Below, piece by piece: positions 37,441-50,700 of a stretch of 64,000 nt of DNA; positions within the stretch are counted from its first letter, which is position 1; every line of letters begins with the position of its first letter. The stretch is from the NCBI RefSeq assembly GCF_037038585.1, contig NC_092525.1, positions 24,076,867 to 24,140,866 on the forward strand. The letters are read 5' to 3'. The DNA comes from Patagioenas fasciata. Lineage: Eukaryota > Chordata > Aves > Columbiformes > Columbidae. The translations under genes were made by a program, and so were the position numbers. The notes beneath the pieces were generated by a model. It had not been told where the DNA came from. It saw only the letters and a program-made list of their open reading frames with translations, and made no database searches.

Positions 37441-39570
37441 CGCAGGGAAATGTGCTGCTAGATCAGGCCTGATGCTGTTAAGTACGTGGCTCGGTAGAGT
37501 GGCTGGGGGACAAGCATGTTTCCCTATGCATCTTACTCCTCCGGTCAGATAGGCTGGGAGGGCATTGTTACATGGTTATATTAGTGGAGCTTTTGCTGCT
37601 GCTAATCAGACTTGAATCCCTGTGCTGGGCAATGCACATCTGAGCACAGTGATCATGGAGCAATGAGTGAAGGAAGGTTATTAATTAATATTGCCAGGCT
37701 ATACCTGGCATTAATACAGATATTTGGGAGGTGGTGTCGAAACACCAAGTGTGCATCAGTTACAGATCACAGTATCCCCATGGAAGGAAATGCAACTGAT
37801 CCTATACAAGGTTTTAGCCCACAGTTATGAGTATATTTTCCACATTGTCTTAGATAGCTACTTGTCTCTTGTATGTCTGTTACAGTCTGCTGTTGGACCT
37901 ATAATTCCACAGGGTTTTTAGGAAGAAGAGCTTGGCAAGGGCCAGAAGCACTCAGGGAGATTGGGAAGGCTCCGCTAGCGAGAAGCACTCGACTCTGCCA
38001 CCAGCCACAGGCACCAGACCTCTCCACAGGACAGCATCTCCCTGGTGCTACCCACAGCGCAGAGCTGAGGCAGAGGAGATGTCTCCAGCCACCTCCCCGA
38101 TGTAGGATAACACCGGCTATTTTGATTACATTCTCACTTGATCCTGGCCATGGATGCTGTGGCCTTTCAGCTTTACAGGTCAGAGCCATCTGTGAAGGGG
38201 AGGGCTGGGATGCAGAGGGAGCCACTGCCTGCAGGAGCCACAGGGCTCCTTGGTCCTTCGCACAGGCACCATCCCTGGTGCTGCCTGAGCCCTGAGCATC
38301 GAGGTCACCAGTATTAACTAATGCCCAGCTGGGACATGCCTCGAGTGTCTGTGAAGACACCGATGGGCTGGAGTGAGCCCTCAGTAGAGGCTCCTGGCAG
38401 GAGCTGGGCTGGCGTTCTGTGCTCCTGGCTCCCAGCCCCTGCTTTATCCAGCAGACCACACTGCTGCTCGGCAAAGCTGGCTGCAGATGCTAGGATGGCA
38501 GCTGCAGTCCTATTTATCCCTATGGGGATGATGAGCCCAAATGAAGACCCTTGGGAAATCAACACAGAATATAAAAACCTGGCTGTAAAGCAGAAGCTTG
38601 GACTGTGACAGTTCTGCAGATAAACCTGTGTGAGAGCCCAGCTGTGCAGAGCATCCACCGAGACCCACCTTCATCCCTTCCCACGAGGCCATCACATCTT
38701 TCCTTTCTCCCAGAGGAAGCACCTGGAAGCATATCCAGATCCCTGCATCTGTGGAGGGGACAAGTCCTCGGTTCCCCCAGGGCCGAGAGGTTCTTCCTTA
38801 GGTTGTGAGGCTGGAGGGAGCAGATGAGCACCTTGCAAACATGCTCCCTCCAAACCTCCCACAGTCTCAGGGCAGGGAGGCTCAGAGAAACACTGTAGCC
38901 CCCCATAACAAAAGTTGTAGGAGCTGCTGCACTACCTGGCATGTTGGGAGCTCTGCCTAGTCATTTTTTGGCTAGCCCCATTAAACAGTCCATAGTATTA
39001 CCTGCCTAGGCAAGCACGTCTCTGCAGTCTTGCTAGTAACTCCAGTCAAGAAGAAAGCCGCTATTATTAATCCTTGTATGTGGCTGTTTTTTCCCAACTG
39101 AAGCGTTTTAGCTGAACTTTCTACCCCCGTGCTGTTTGCAAACCACACAGCGTGCGAGCGTGCCCTTGCGCTTCCCACACGAGACCGAGCAGGATAGCAA
39201 ACAAATTGCAGGTCCCCGATTGTCCATAGCAATTAGCAGACAGCTCAGGCTGCCAGCTGCCACTGCCCTGGGGTGGCTTTTCTGTTCCCTGCGGGTTCAT
39301 TTCTGCAACAGCAGCAGAGTCGGGTGATTTAGGTTAGCTTTTCTGTAGCCACCCCCTGCCCTGGCATATCATTTACACTGCGAGGTTAAAGTGTAGTTTG
39401 ATAGGAAGTTTATTATTAAAAATCAGGAGTTGTTGCATTATTGAAGTTAGGACAGCTTGATCTGAACCCTCTGGAGTTGTATGTTTGCATTTAAAAAGCT
39501 CGAGAAGTCCCTGTAGATCTGCTGGCAGCATGGCAGCGATTCCCTCATGCTAAGGCTGGACAAATTCTGC

Positions 39571-39650
39571 ACAGAATCATCGTAGAATAGTTTGGGTTGG
39601 AAGGGACTTTCAAAGGTCATCTAGTCCAAGCACCTGCTCCCTGCTGTGCC
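39571..39650 (-). mobile_element. CR1 LINE 3' end, short fragment
   Basis: Read on the minus strand, this is the last ~80 bp of a CR1: GCTTGGACTAGATGACC, TTTGAAAGTCCCTTCCAACC, then CAAACTATTCTACGATGATT. These are the hallmark terminal sequences of avian CR1. It is better preserved than the copy at 12893-13118 but extremely 5'-truncated, and it lies in the inferred TMEM121 intron. Confidence 0.92.
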
Positions 39651-41999
39651 ATTCTCTCTGGATTTTAAGCTCCTGCAGCAGTTTACCTCCGCAAGCAACA
39701 TGCTTGCTGGCAACAGCTTCCCTGGTTTTCTGCATTTCCAGGAGAACCTGCCCGCACACTGGCGTCCCAAGCTGTGGGTACTGCACACCAGTTGTGCTAA
39801 TGAAGCATTCGTTGCCACCACACTCCCTTTTTCTGGGCAGCTTCCACATAATTAATTTACCTGTGGAGCCCTTGGCTCTGATTGTAAAGCTTTCCTTTAA
39901 TCCCTTTGCAAAATATCCAGCTTTTGGTTTGCTTTTGTTTGAATTCCCCTGATGTAGCTTAAATTTCAGTGGTTTTCAGCATGCAGCACAGTGATGAGCG
40001 GCCCAGGGCTCCCCCAGAAGGGGAGCCTCTTCCCTCCACTCCTCCCTGTCCCTCTTGCAAATACAGTAATAGAATCGCAGGTTTGTTCAGTTCTTATTCC
40101 TCTAATAGAAATCAATTTAATTTTTTTTTTCCTTTGGTTTCTCCTTTGATTTCTTAGCTTTTCTAATCTTCCCATGTTTTCTGCAGCTACACAACTCGTC
40201 CCGCCTAATAGCCAGAACAACTTTTCATCTCATGTAGTATCATGCGCTGTTAGACTTTGAGCAGTACTTGTGTTTCCCTGGCTTGGCGTGGAGGTCATGG
40301 TGGGGCTAAATCACCTCTTATTAATTCTCCCCTGCCCTCCTGTTTGGCAATGAAGCCTCACAGTCCCATAGGGAACTTATCTCAAATTCACGGGAAGAGA
40401 GGAGTATTGCTTTGAACTCCCTCTTTGCACCCAAGTCTAGCAGGGGAAGTATAGGAAATTTATAGTTGCAAAATAACTTTGCAAAGGAGTGCTGCGCTCG
40501 ATTTCCTTGGCAAAAGCAAAATAAAACCATCCAGGGAAGAGGGGAGAAAGAGTAAAGAAACTGCAGCAGCTGGCAGACATCATAGGAGAAAATGCTTAAG
40601 GAGAGGGGAGAACTGGCACCCTTAATGTGAATTTGCAGGGAATTTATAAACCTGAAGGGAAATAATCATAGAGCTTGGGTAGTTTAGGTCACATTATTGG
40701 GACTCATTGCTCTTCATTAACCTGCCAGCCACCCGGGTTCAGGTGTCAGCTCAGCATTAAACCACAGCCAATCCAAACTTCCTCAGTTTGAAAAATTGGT
40801 GGAAAATTGGGTTTTCAAGTGAATGAATGTGATTTTGTGAAGCACCTGCCTTCCTCAATACTGTTAAATCCTTCAAGATCAAAAATCTGAAAACATATTT
40901 GGGCCTGAAGTCCAGATTTGGGCTTCAGCCAGAAAAGCTGAAAAAATGCTGTTGTGTTTATTTGTGAGGAATCTGTATTGTTCCCCACATGCCATGAGGG
41001 CTTCACCCCTCTGCCTCCCCAAAGAGGTGGGGACCCAGACACTGCCTTCCTGGACAGCAACATAGAAAGCAACTTTGATTATTTCCGCTCTGGATAACCT
41101 AATTTTTTCAGCTGTCTCTGCCAAGGATACTCTCCCTGGTTCAACAGGACAGGAATGTACAGGGAGAGCATAAGAAAGATGCCATCAAGCTGGGAAGGAT
41201 GGATGATGGCTCAAGCAGCTCTGGGATGAGGGTTGTGTATCGTGGCCTCTGATTTGGTTGGGAAAAAAGGTGGAAGCGGGCCCAGAGAGTGGAAGAGGCT
41301 TTTTCACAATAGCTACTATTTATTGGTGGCTGAGAGAAACACACCTTGCGAGCCCCGTGTCTGCTGTTTCATTTCTGCCTTGCCCCTCTGCAATATAGGA
41401 ATTCCTGCTAGAATTCAGAGGTAGTAGCTGAAAACTGTCCCTTGAGATGTTACTTACAGTGGACGCTGGTATGAGGAGTCCCCATCATGGAAGATGTGGT
41501 GTAAACCCGGGTGAACAGCCCGGCTGCAGGCGAAGGGACTGAGTTCAGATCCATGCTGGGTGCTGATGCCACCAGGGCACCCCTGACCAAGGGCTTTTGA
41601 TTCCACAGTGGCCTCCTACAAAGTTTGTAGCTGCTGTAAAGCTCAGGGTGGCTGAGCACACTTTTTGCGTTATGTTCACAGCAAAGCGACCTGCTCACAT
41701 TGAGTTGTACCCAAGATGTATGCAATCCAGCATGTATGTTATTGAAGCATCCCAGAAATACAATGCAACCCTGTAACTGAATGCTTGACCGATGCACACA
41801 GTGAGGGAAGTTAAGGGTTCCTCCTAAAACTCACAGCCCAGTGCTGTGCTGCTGCTCAGGGTGAGCTCTGCTGTCCCCTGCAGCGTGGGGAACTTTCAAG
41901 GGCTGTTGCTGTAAAGATTGTGGGTGACCCTGCAGCAGTATCAGCGAGTACAAATGCGAAATCCCACCAGTAGCTTCTGTTCGTCTTCTGCATCATGTT

Positions 42000-42170
42000 G
42001 TCTGGTTTAATATAAAGCGTCTGCAAGCCATCACTGGGCAGGAATTCATTGTCAGACAGCTGTCAAGCTTAATTGGGTTGTCCGGTAAAATATCTTGCAT
42101 ATAAGTAAATCAAAAAGAGTAGGGCCCATAAAAGGGCCAGCATGTGGCACATTCATGTTATTTATAGGCT
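42000..42170. promoter_or_regulatory. AT-rich enhancer-like segment
   Basis: Unique AT-rich sequence with CTTAATTGGG, a CAGCTG E-box near 42058 and an MEF2-type match, TTATTTATAG, at 42158-42167. MEF2-type matches in the window are not above chance, so weight is low. Confidence 0.2.
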
Positions 42171-44239
42171 TCTTTGTGGTGCTCATCACCATGGCAGCTA
42201 CGAAGGTCAATGCTGACAGTTGTAGAGAAATGCCACATATGTTTAAAAAACAAATACACATATGAAATAAAGCATGGTAACACATTCCAGTGGAGCTGGG
42301 AGGCAAACATGCAGTGTCCTGCAGGGATCCTCTAGCCCCACAACAGCAGGATGGGTGGGGAAGGGGACATGGCAGGTGGTGGCAGGTCTGCAGGTTAAGG
42401 ACTTTGGGGGTTGTAGAGTCCTGATGCTGCATCCTGCCATCTCCTTGTAGAAGTTGGGAATAAAACCCAACTCCCATTCTCTGCATCTTCTGCACCATGG
42501 CTGGCCCAAAGCTCCATCCTTCCTTCTTCCTGGCTGAGTTTTTTCATGGTTAACTTATCCTCATCTATTCTTGCATCAGCACTGTCCTTTGGCTTAAATA
42601 GCCGTGCTCCCCTACTGGTCCTTATGGCTCTGCTGAGTTCAGCAGTGCTGCTCCTGCCTGGCCAGGCTGGTGAGGGGGTTTGTGCAGGGTATACACCCCA
42701 TGCAGCATGGCATGGTGGCTCAGCAGCCCCAGCCAGCTTAATGCCTGCTGCCAAAAAGCCCCAAAGTACCTGCATGGAGGAGGCTAGAGATGCCTTCAAC
42801 CAGTTTCTCCTCTTCAGGATGGAGCCCTTATATATCAGATTGTTTTTCCATACTTTTCCTGTTTAATTGTACCAAAGCCAGTGGTGATTATTCACTCCAG
42901 GCTTAATTTCTATAGCTGGCTCTTTTATAACATTCTTTCCACTTAAAAAGCAAACAAAAGCAGCATCTCTTCATGTCAGTTCTGTAATTGGCAGGTAAAA
43001 AGCCTGCTCCAGCCACATTCAAACAGAATAAGTTTGAGCATCTGTGCCTCAGTCTCTACCTGGAAAGTAGGTGCTCACTAAACAATATCAGCCCCAGCAG
43101 CATTGCTCCAAAATTACTCCAGGGAAATATACAACAAACCCTCACCATGTGCCTTTTATTCTAAAACTACCTGGTCTCTCAGCTGGTGCCAATGATCCTA
43201 ATTCCTCCATACAGCTGGTCAGGCTCTTTCTCTCAGTGGATACATCCCCATCTTCTTGTTTGCATCAGGTTGTTTCTTTCCATCAGGGTGTCATATCTCA
43301 GCCTTGACCCTAGAAACCCAGGATTTTTAAGCCTGTCCTTTAAGGATCTCTCTTTTCCTGTGGGGAAAGTTTTTCTATAAACTCAAATCTTCCTTCTCCT
43401 TAGCTAGCTGTGGCTTTTCTATCTGCCATATCCCCATGGCAGCCACCTGTGGGCTTGAGTAACTGCTCCCAGTCCTGCACCTGAGCTGCAGCGAGGACAT
43501 GTTCCTCACTTTGTCAGGAAAACACCAGGGGACATAAAATTCATTATTAAAACCATTATTTCTGCTTGTTGATTGTAACCATATTTCTATTCCTGCAGGA
43601 GCATGGGAGTTCACACGTAGATGTTTGTAAGCATTCAATTTATGCTTTCTTAATAACAGTAAAAAGCCTTTGCCAAAGGCATTTGGTTAAAGAGCTGAAG
43701 TAAATAAACACTCTGGGAATTTTTTTCTGGTGAAAGAGAAGTAATGGGCTGTCCTGGAGCTTATACAACTGCTCCACTAACATTTGCTGCCCTGTTGCCT
43801 ACTGTTAGTCCCACAGACATGACGGGCCTGGCTCTTAGAAATGAGCCCACGTGGGTAATGAATGCTAGGCAGCTGGTACTATGCTTTCTCCGGCTCCTAC
43901 AACTCCATTCAAGGACTCTTCTTGTGAAGCAAATACATAGGTTCTCTTTTTTGCTCAAAGACTTATATGCTTATTAAGCTCTCTGCAGCAGAAAAAAGAT
44001 TGTGAGGCAATTCAGCTTGCTAGCACCGTCATGAATCCATGTATATGTTATGAATGGCAATGATATGCATGTGCCCTGGGCTTTACCCAATCATATCAAG
44101 CAGTAACACAAGTCAGGATGAAAATAAATCTTAATACCAACTGCCCTACATGAAGCAAATACTTATTTTACATAAAACCTAATTTTAGAATGTCAAGACT
44201 GTAGCTGATCCACTTTGTCTCACCATGACTTAGCATAAT

Positions 44240-44321
44240 GACATGCACATAGATACGCATATATAAAAATATATATGCATATAGATATGCATATATATAT
44301 TTAAAAATATATATATTTGTA
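44240..44321. repeat. AT-rich palindromic block (TA/TGCA repeats)
   Basis: The block is almost pure A/T with alternating TA runs. It includes a perfect inverted repeat with 14-bp arms (44269-44282 and 44285-44298) around a 2-nt centre, each arm containing ATATGCATAT-type sequence. Such stretches can extrude cruciforms and are prone to length change. Confidence 0.9.
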
Positions 44322-47300
44322 AACATGCTCTTTCTACCTATTTTTTTGCTGAATGTAAGTTCCCCAAGAGCCAGCACTTGCTCTCTTGGTCAGGAATCTC
44401 TGCATGCTAGAAATCCTCTTTCTCGCTTGGGCACAGGGAAGGCAGCACGGGCGCCCAGCCCTGCCATGTTAGCACACAGTTAGCGTTATTCCTTTGGGCA
44501 GCAGCAGCTGGGAAATGCCACAGCATGGCTTTAACGTTGACTTCCAGCATTTGCTGGGATCAACACCTCACACTGGGTAAAACGAAAAACGCTGATGGGC
44601 GTCAGGCCCTGGGGATGCTGGCACGGGATGCTGCCTGCAGCCCTGCCTCCCTTGCCTGCTGCAGCTGGCCCCACTGTAGTGATCTCAGGTCTGGCACAAC
44701 AGCAGTGTCAAAATGCGCGGTAGCATGGGATTAAACAGTTCGCATGCCCTTTGTCTGATACCCAGGGAGAGTGTTAGGGGAATGACAGAGGTTTTGAGGG
44801 AATGCCCCAAGGGAGCTGGGATGTGCTCAGGTTTTAAGTGCTCTGGAAAAAGTAGCAGAGTGCTTTGCTCTTCAGCAAAACAAAAAAATAAAAAAGGTAC
44901 TTTTCTGCATTACACTTTCCTGCATCCTCCCTGCGCTGAGTGTCTGAGTTCATTTATGCAGCTATATTAACTTTCACCTCACCTTACGGTGGTGTTTCCT
45001 TCCCCTGCACACTTTTCCCTATGCACAACCCAGCATCCCCCAGCATGGCTGGCTCTATAGGGATGACTTGGATGTGCAGCAGTGGGATGGGGTCAGGAGA
45101 AGTCAGTCTTGTTCCTCCCCAACCACAGGGTGATTCTCATAGCAGTCTGTGACACCACACGGACCAGAACCACAGTAGGGTTGCTCAGCAGCTCCCCACG
45201 ATGCTTCTGCTTGTCCAGGTCCTTCGAGGCCCTGCACAGCATCAGGGGGGCTGGAGTGCAGGGGTAGGGACCCCTATGGTTGTGTTAAAACCTTTGCCAT
45301 CCTCACTGCCTGGGAAGGCAGCAGGCTGTGGTGTGGCTGCAGAAGGCTTTTGGCTGGCACTGGAAGGCAGCATGAGGTGTCTGGCACTGGTGGCTGGAGA
45401 ACGTGTGAGCCAGGCGAGGCTTGCAGGCTCAGGAGCCAGAAAGCAAAGCAAAATGCATGGCTATGGATTACTTTTAAAAATATTGCCATGAGCATGATAC
45501 CACTCATGAAAAATCTGTTGTGGGAGGCCCAAATGCTTGAGACCAGGTGCCAGTGCTGTGTGAGGCTGGATCGTGGTGCGGAGCAGCTCTGGAGAAGCAA
45601 ATGCCCATGGAAATGTATAGGAGAAAGGGCTGTGGTGGGGTGCTCCTGTCCCAGTGAAGGGGAAAGGTCTGCCAAGGCCACCCAGAAAGGGACAGAAAGG
45701 TGCTGCCACCCTGGGAAGATACAGTCCTACCTCCCTGCTGGAGGTACAGAGCAGGTACAGGAGATGAAATGACCTGCTGCTCTCCACTTATTAAGAGAAA
45801 ATGGTGTTTTCTGGCAGCACTACAGATCTGGCATCTTAATCCGTTAAACACTCTCAAAACATAAATCTGGAGGACATGATCAAAGCCCCTGGTGTGGGGA
45901 GAGGTTCTCCTCCCTCCAGCTGCCCTCTCCTGGGGTGGCAGAGCCCCAGTGCCCCACAGTCGGGTGGATGAGGATGGAGGTTCCCACTGCAGCATCAGTT
46001 TGTGGGGATGTTTGACTTGGTGATGTATCACTGAGCCCATCACTTCTGGCTCAGCTGGAGCAGGTCTGGAAGGAGAAACTGATTGTGATTTAAAGATGTC
46101 GGAATCAGGAAATCCATCATGTCCCTCGCTAATCTGCTGCTCTGATTAATTACCCTCACTATTAACTGCCTGTTACAAATATACACCTTATTTCCAACCA
46201 GAATTAGTCCCTGGGCATGGCTGTGCTGCACAATGATTCATGGAGGAGTGTGGAGGGGCTGCAGGTACGGACACAGACTACCATGCGTGTATGGCCACAC
46301 CAGCAGGAATCTCTCATGACAGGCACCCCCAGAGCGGCTCTGCGAGAGGGCTGGGACCTCCACCCAAGGTCTCAGGGACAATGCAGGGGTGGTGGGGCTG
46401 CAGGGGGAGCAGAAGTGGGATGTGGAATGACACTGTGCCCCAGCTGCTTGTGGGAGCGTCCTTAGAAACCACTCATGGAGCAGCACCTAACGTACCGGTT
46501 CCCTTCCCACGCAGAAGGATCTTCCAGCAAATGCGCAGGAAGAGTCTTGCTCTGGCTCTGAACTGAATTGTGCAGTAAATTAAGCCTGATCTGCATGAAA
46601 TTTCCTCCACATGTACGTTCCAGGGTGAAACTGGGAACAGGTTTTATCCAAATTCTCCTGTCTTTTTTCTTTAATTTTAAAAGTTAGAATCTCATGTAAT
46701 TGCCTCTGTGCTCATGGAGAATAGGGGAATACTAAGAAACCCTCCAGTGGCTAATTGAATGCCTTATAAATGTTCCGACTGTAAGCAAAGTTCTCTATCT
46801 TACATTATAAAGATATTTAGGTCCAATTCTGTGCTAGGGTGATAATTTTATGAGGGATTTTCATATCTTTTGGATGCAATATGGAATGGATCATTACCTT
46901 TTTTTTACACTTAATTGCTTTTATCATCCAGAAATATTCAGCATTTAATGATAATAAAGCAATTCTGCTAAGGAGGGCAAACACCATATACCTTATTGCC
47001 TCATGGTGCTATAGTGCACAACTCCTCGGTACTGCATTTCTGTGTGTCCCCCTCCCCATTTGGCAGAAGGGCATGCTGAGGTCAGGGGAGCAGCACCTCA
47101 CCCCAAATCACCTTTTGGCCAGGAGGGGAGAGCACTTTGATGTCCAGAGGCACAGGCCAGAGCCCCACAAAATGGGGAAATTTTCTCGGTTTCCCTAGCA
47201 TCCACATTTCCTGGCTTCCCAGTGCCTTCCCTGCAGCAGCCAGCACACAGAGGATCCTTCTGCACTGCTGCATCCCAGTGCCAGGCTCAAAAAGGGGGTC

Positions 47301-47539
47301 AGGGGTGGTCTGCCTTGCTCCAGCCCATGGCAGGCACAGAATTTCTCTAGAATCAGCTGGTTTGTCTTGAACAAAGGAAATTTTTTGCTCTTTGGGCAGC
47401 CGGGTTGCCTGCCAGGCTGGGCTGGCACCTCTCTGCCAGATTTGCTACTTGGAGACAGGGATTCAAACCCAGGTTCAGATGTTTGCTTACTGTGTTGCCT
47501 GTAGCTTTCCAAGAATGCATTTTTCAATGACCTTCTACA

Positions 47540-47790
47540 GCTTTTAATTAAGAGCATTCACATAATTTATTAATTATTAATTATTTATTAACTCTTTATA
47601 GATGCAACAAACTCATTGCAGACATCAGTGGAGTCCTACTGATGCTTATAAGCTCATCAGCAGACATCGTAATTGATGGCTATGAGCAATCTGCTGACCT
47701 GTTTGGCCCTGCAACAATTGATTACCTATTCAGTAAAACATCCAGAAATCATTTATGAACCTTTTATAAACCATTTATAAGTGAGCAGGG
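47540..47790. promoter_or_regulatory. AT-rich enhancer-like segment
   Basis: TTAATTAA at 47545-47552 and a run of overlapping TAATTA/TTATTAA words at 47561-47591 are followed by unique sequence with ACAATTGATTACC and two TTTATAAA-like words. It is a candidate noncoding element by motif density only. Confidence 0.25.
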
Positions 47791-50700
47791 ACAGATTTAT
47801 TCATTACTGTTCATGGGCTTGCAGCAGAGGGGCGAAGGGAGCCCTGAGCAGAGGCTCCAGCAGCCCAGCTCCAGGCAGCAGCATGTCCATGGGAAATGTG
47901 CCCAATGTCACAAGAAAACCTTCATCGCTCTACCCATTTTCCCAAATTACACAGGCTTCCTGCAGGCCTGGGGGTCAAGTGTCCTGACGGATGTGGGTCG
48001 TTCTCCCAAGGATCAGAAATTATGCAGAATGGAGAATTTTCTGCTATTTTGCGGAGTCAGGTAGTTTAGCTAAGTAGGGGCTGGCGAGAATCCAGTGGCA
48101 GCTCTTTAATACGCTGTTGGGCTAAACTTAGACTAGAGGATGAGCAGGCTTGTGTGTTGCTTTGCTTCTAGCAGGGTAGAATTAAATTATCCATCCCATT
48201 TTTCTTTGCATTAGTATGCAGGGGTATAGAGAGCCAAAGGCTGCAGCTGCCAGCAAAACCCCATCGGCTGCTGCGGTCTCTCAGGCGATGAGCTGATTCC
48301 TGGTTAAATTGGGGATGAAGCACGAGGCTCAGATTCAGGGCTTGCATCTGAACATGGATTGTTTAGGTGTGTGTTTTGTTGTGCCCTTTTTTTTTTTTCT
48401 CTCCAAACTAGATGAATTTCCAAGTGGATAATGACCAAAAAAATTACTTTCCCAGGGACTTTTCCTGGTGAGCACTGTCCAAAATGAGTCATGCTATTTC
48501 TTGCTGCAGAGTCCCAAAACACTCGCTGCCACTATGGGTTATCTCCAGCCCATGGAAATGGGTATCGGCTTGACACCGAGGGGCCTTCTCATCTCTGGGA
48601 GCTCACCATCACCAAACAGAAGTTGCAGATACAAGCTCCCCACATGTTGACAGAAAAAATGACACCTGTAATGGGATATTAGCATCTCCTATCACTTCAA
48701 ACAGTCCATCTATAATCTCGCCTGCAGCGGATGCTGTCTAGCAAGACATGGGATAAGTGATGACTTCCTAGGAGCTGGTGTTTGGTGTAGCATGTCTATC
48801 AGCTAGCAGAAGGGGGACAGATGTGACCTCTGTTTGTTGTCAGAGGTTCATTCTTCCCTCTTATCTGCATTGTTTTTTTACTGAAGATGCTCAGCCAACG
48901 GCTATAGACCAAACTGTATATGAACTGGAGGGATGACTCCTGGCTCGGCAGAGAAGGGGATCCCAGCTTTAGCAGCAATCTGACAGCGGCAAATCTGCAT
49001 GGTGATGAATGATCAGTTGTGTCTCTAGACGTTGCTTAAATTTACAGAAGGGGAATATTTATGCACATGTAATTCATTCAATGGAAATCTGTATGTAGTT
49101 GTTATTTACCTGTAAACCGGACTAATTCAGGGTTTGCACTGGGTGTGCCCTAATCAGTTTAGAGCTGGCCTGATGTCAAATTAGTGCAAGCCTGAATCTA
49201 GCCGTGCTCTCCCAATCCTGCCACTGCTCAGGGCCAGAGGCTTATACAGGGTATCCTGTAGGATGGAGCACACACAAACATCATGCAGAATGGCACTTGT
49301 ATTTCAGCTCAGAGGAAAGAAAAGCCAGCTCTCCACAGTCTCTCCTACAAGTACACTTGAGCTATTTTGGAGTACGGCACGAATAAATCATCTTTCGATG
49401 AGAAGGGAACACAAAGATGCACCCAAAAAGCCATAGGTGGCTGAGCAGTCGTAAGAATACTCAAATCAGCATGCTCCTCATCCAGCTGTCCCAGGACCAG
49501 GGGTGATTTGGAGGGTCAGACGACCCACCACCCCAGTGAGGAAACAGGGCTGAGCACTGTGGGGGGCTGCACCTCCCCAGCTCACACTGCAGGCTAGAGC
49601 TGCCCTCATTTCTGGGGGGCAAAGAAGTAGAGGAGATGGGGAGTGTGTCCTACCCAGGCTGGTCCACTCCATTCCTGCAGCAGAACATCACATGGTTAGA
49701 AACACCCAACTGTCACTGTGGGGAAGGATGGCCAGCCACCAGCCCTAGCATGTCTCACAGAAGTAGGGTGATGGCTGTGACACACAAAGGTGGCTGGGAA
49801 GAGAAGGAGGTCAAGAAAGGGCTGTGGAGCTCCCAAGGTGGGAAGAAACCCCCCTAAAATTGAGCTGAAGAAAGATGCTGGGGGAAAGAGCCCAAAGAGC
49901 ATCTCGCAGAAGCAGGGACGCATCCCTTCTGGCCAAGAGCTCCTCTGAGCTCTGTCCCCTCCCTGGGCCAGCACTCATCGTGGAGAGCAGCAGAGCAGGA
50001 GGAAGCTAATGGCACTAATGGCTGTCCCCAGGGAAGGAGCACGAGTGCTGCGGTACCAGCAAAGCACAGCCCAGGAGGCCACTCTCTCCTCTGGCAGGAG
50101 GCCACTGTTGAGTAAGCAGAAAGCTGAGCTAAGTGATGAACAACTCAAGCCATGCACTCATCAGCAGGGGGTCAGAGCTCCATAGGACACAGCACAAGGT
50201 GAAAGGAGGGTTCCATTGTCCCCAGATCCTACAGGGATGTGCTGGTGGTGGGCACTGCTTGGCTGAGGAGCTGGGCAGTGTGATTGGGGGGCAGCTCCAT
50301 CCCAAAAGCACGGTTCCCCTTTGCTGACCACCCAAGGCCCAGCCATGGTGGGGAAGGAAGGCACCCCAGCACCACAAAAGAGGACACTGTCCCCCCAGAC
50401 CGCTGTGCCTTCCCAGTGCACAGCAGGAGCAAACACAGTCCAGGCTGTTCACAGCAGCATTTGCCTTTTGTGCTCACTTGGTTCACCGAACCCTGAAATA
50501 GCAGAAATCATGTTGAAATCAGCCCCCAGGGTGACTGGAGCTATTCCATGCCTGGAAAGAGTAAGGAGCTGCTGCTGTTTCTTCTGGAAGAGCTCAGCTG
50601 CAGTGTTTTTTATGTCTGAAAGCCATTCCCCAGCTGCACAGACCTGGGTCCTCTCGTTTTCAGGGTTGGAACATTCAGCAGCTGCTTTTGTGGTGAGATA

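Larger units (their letters stand above)
31261..39570. other. Noncoding, inferred left part of TMEM121 5'UTR intron
   Basis: GC falls away from the CpG island over a few hundred bp. The remainder is unique sequence with the (GTT)11 array, the palindrome at 34257-34280 and two enhancer-like segments. A minor CpG cluster lies near 39126-39190. No coding exon was recognised. Confidence 0.6.
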
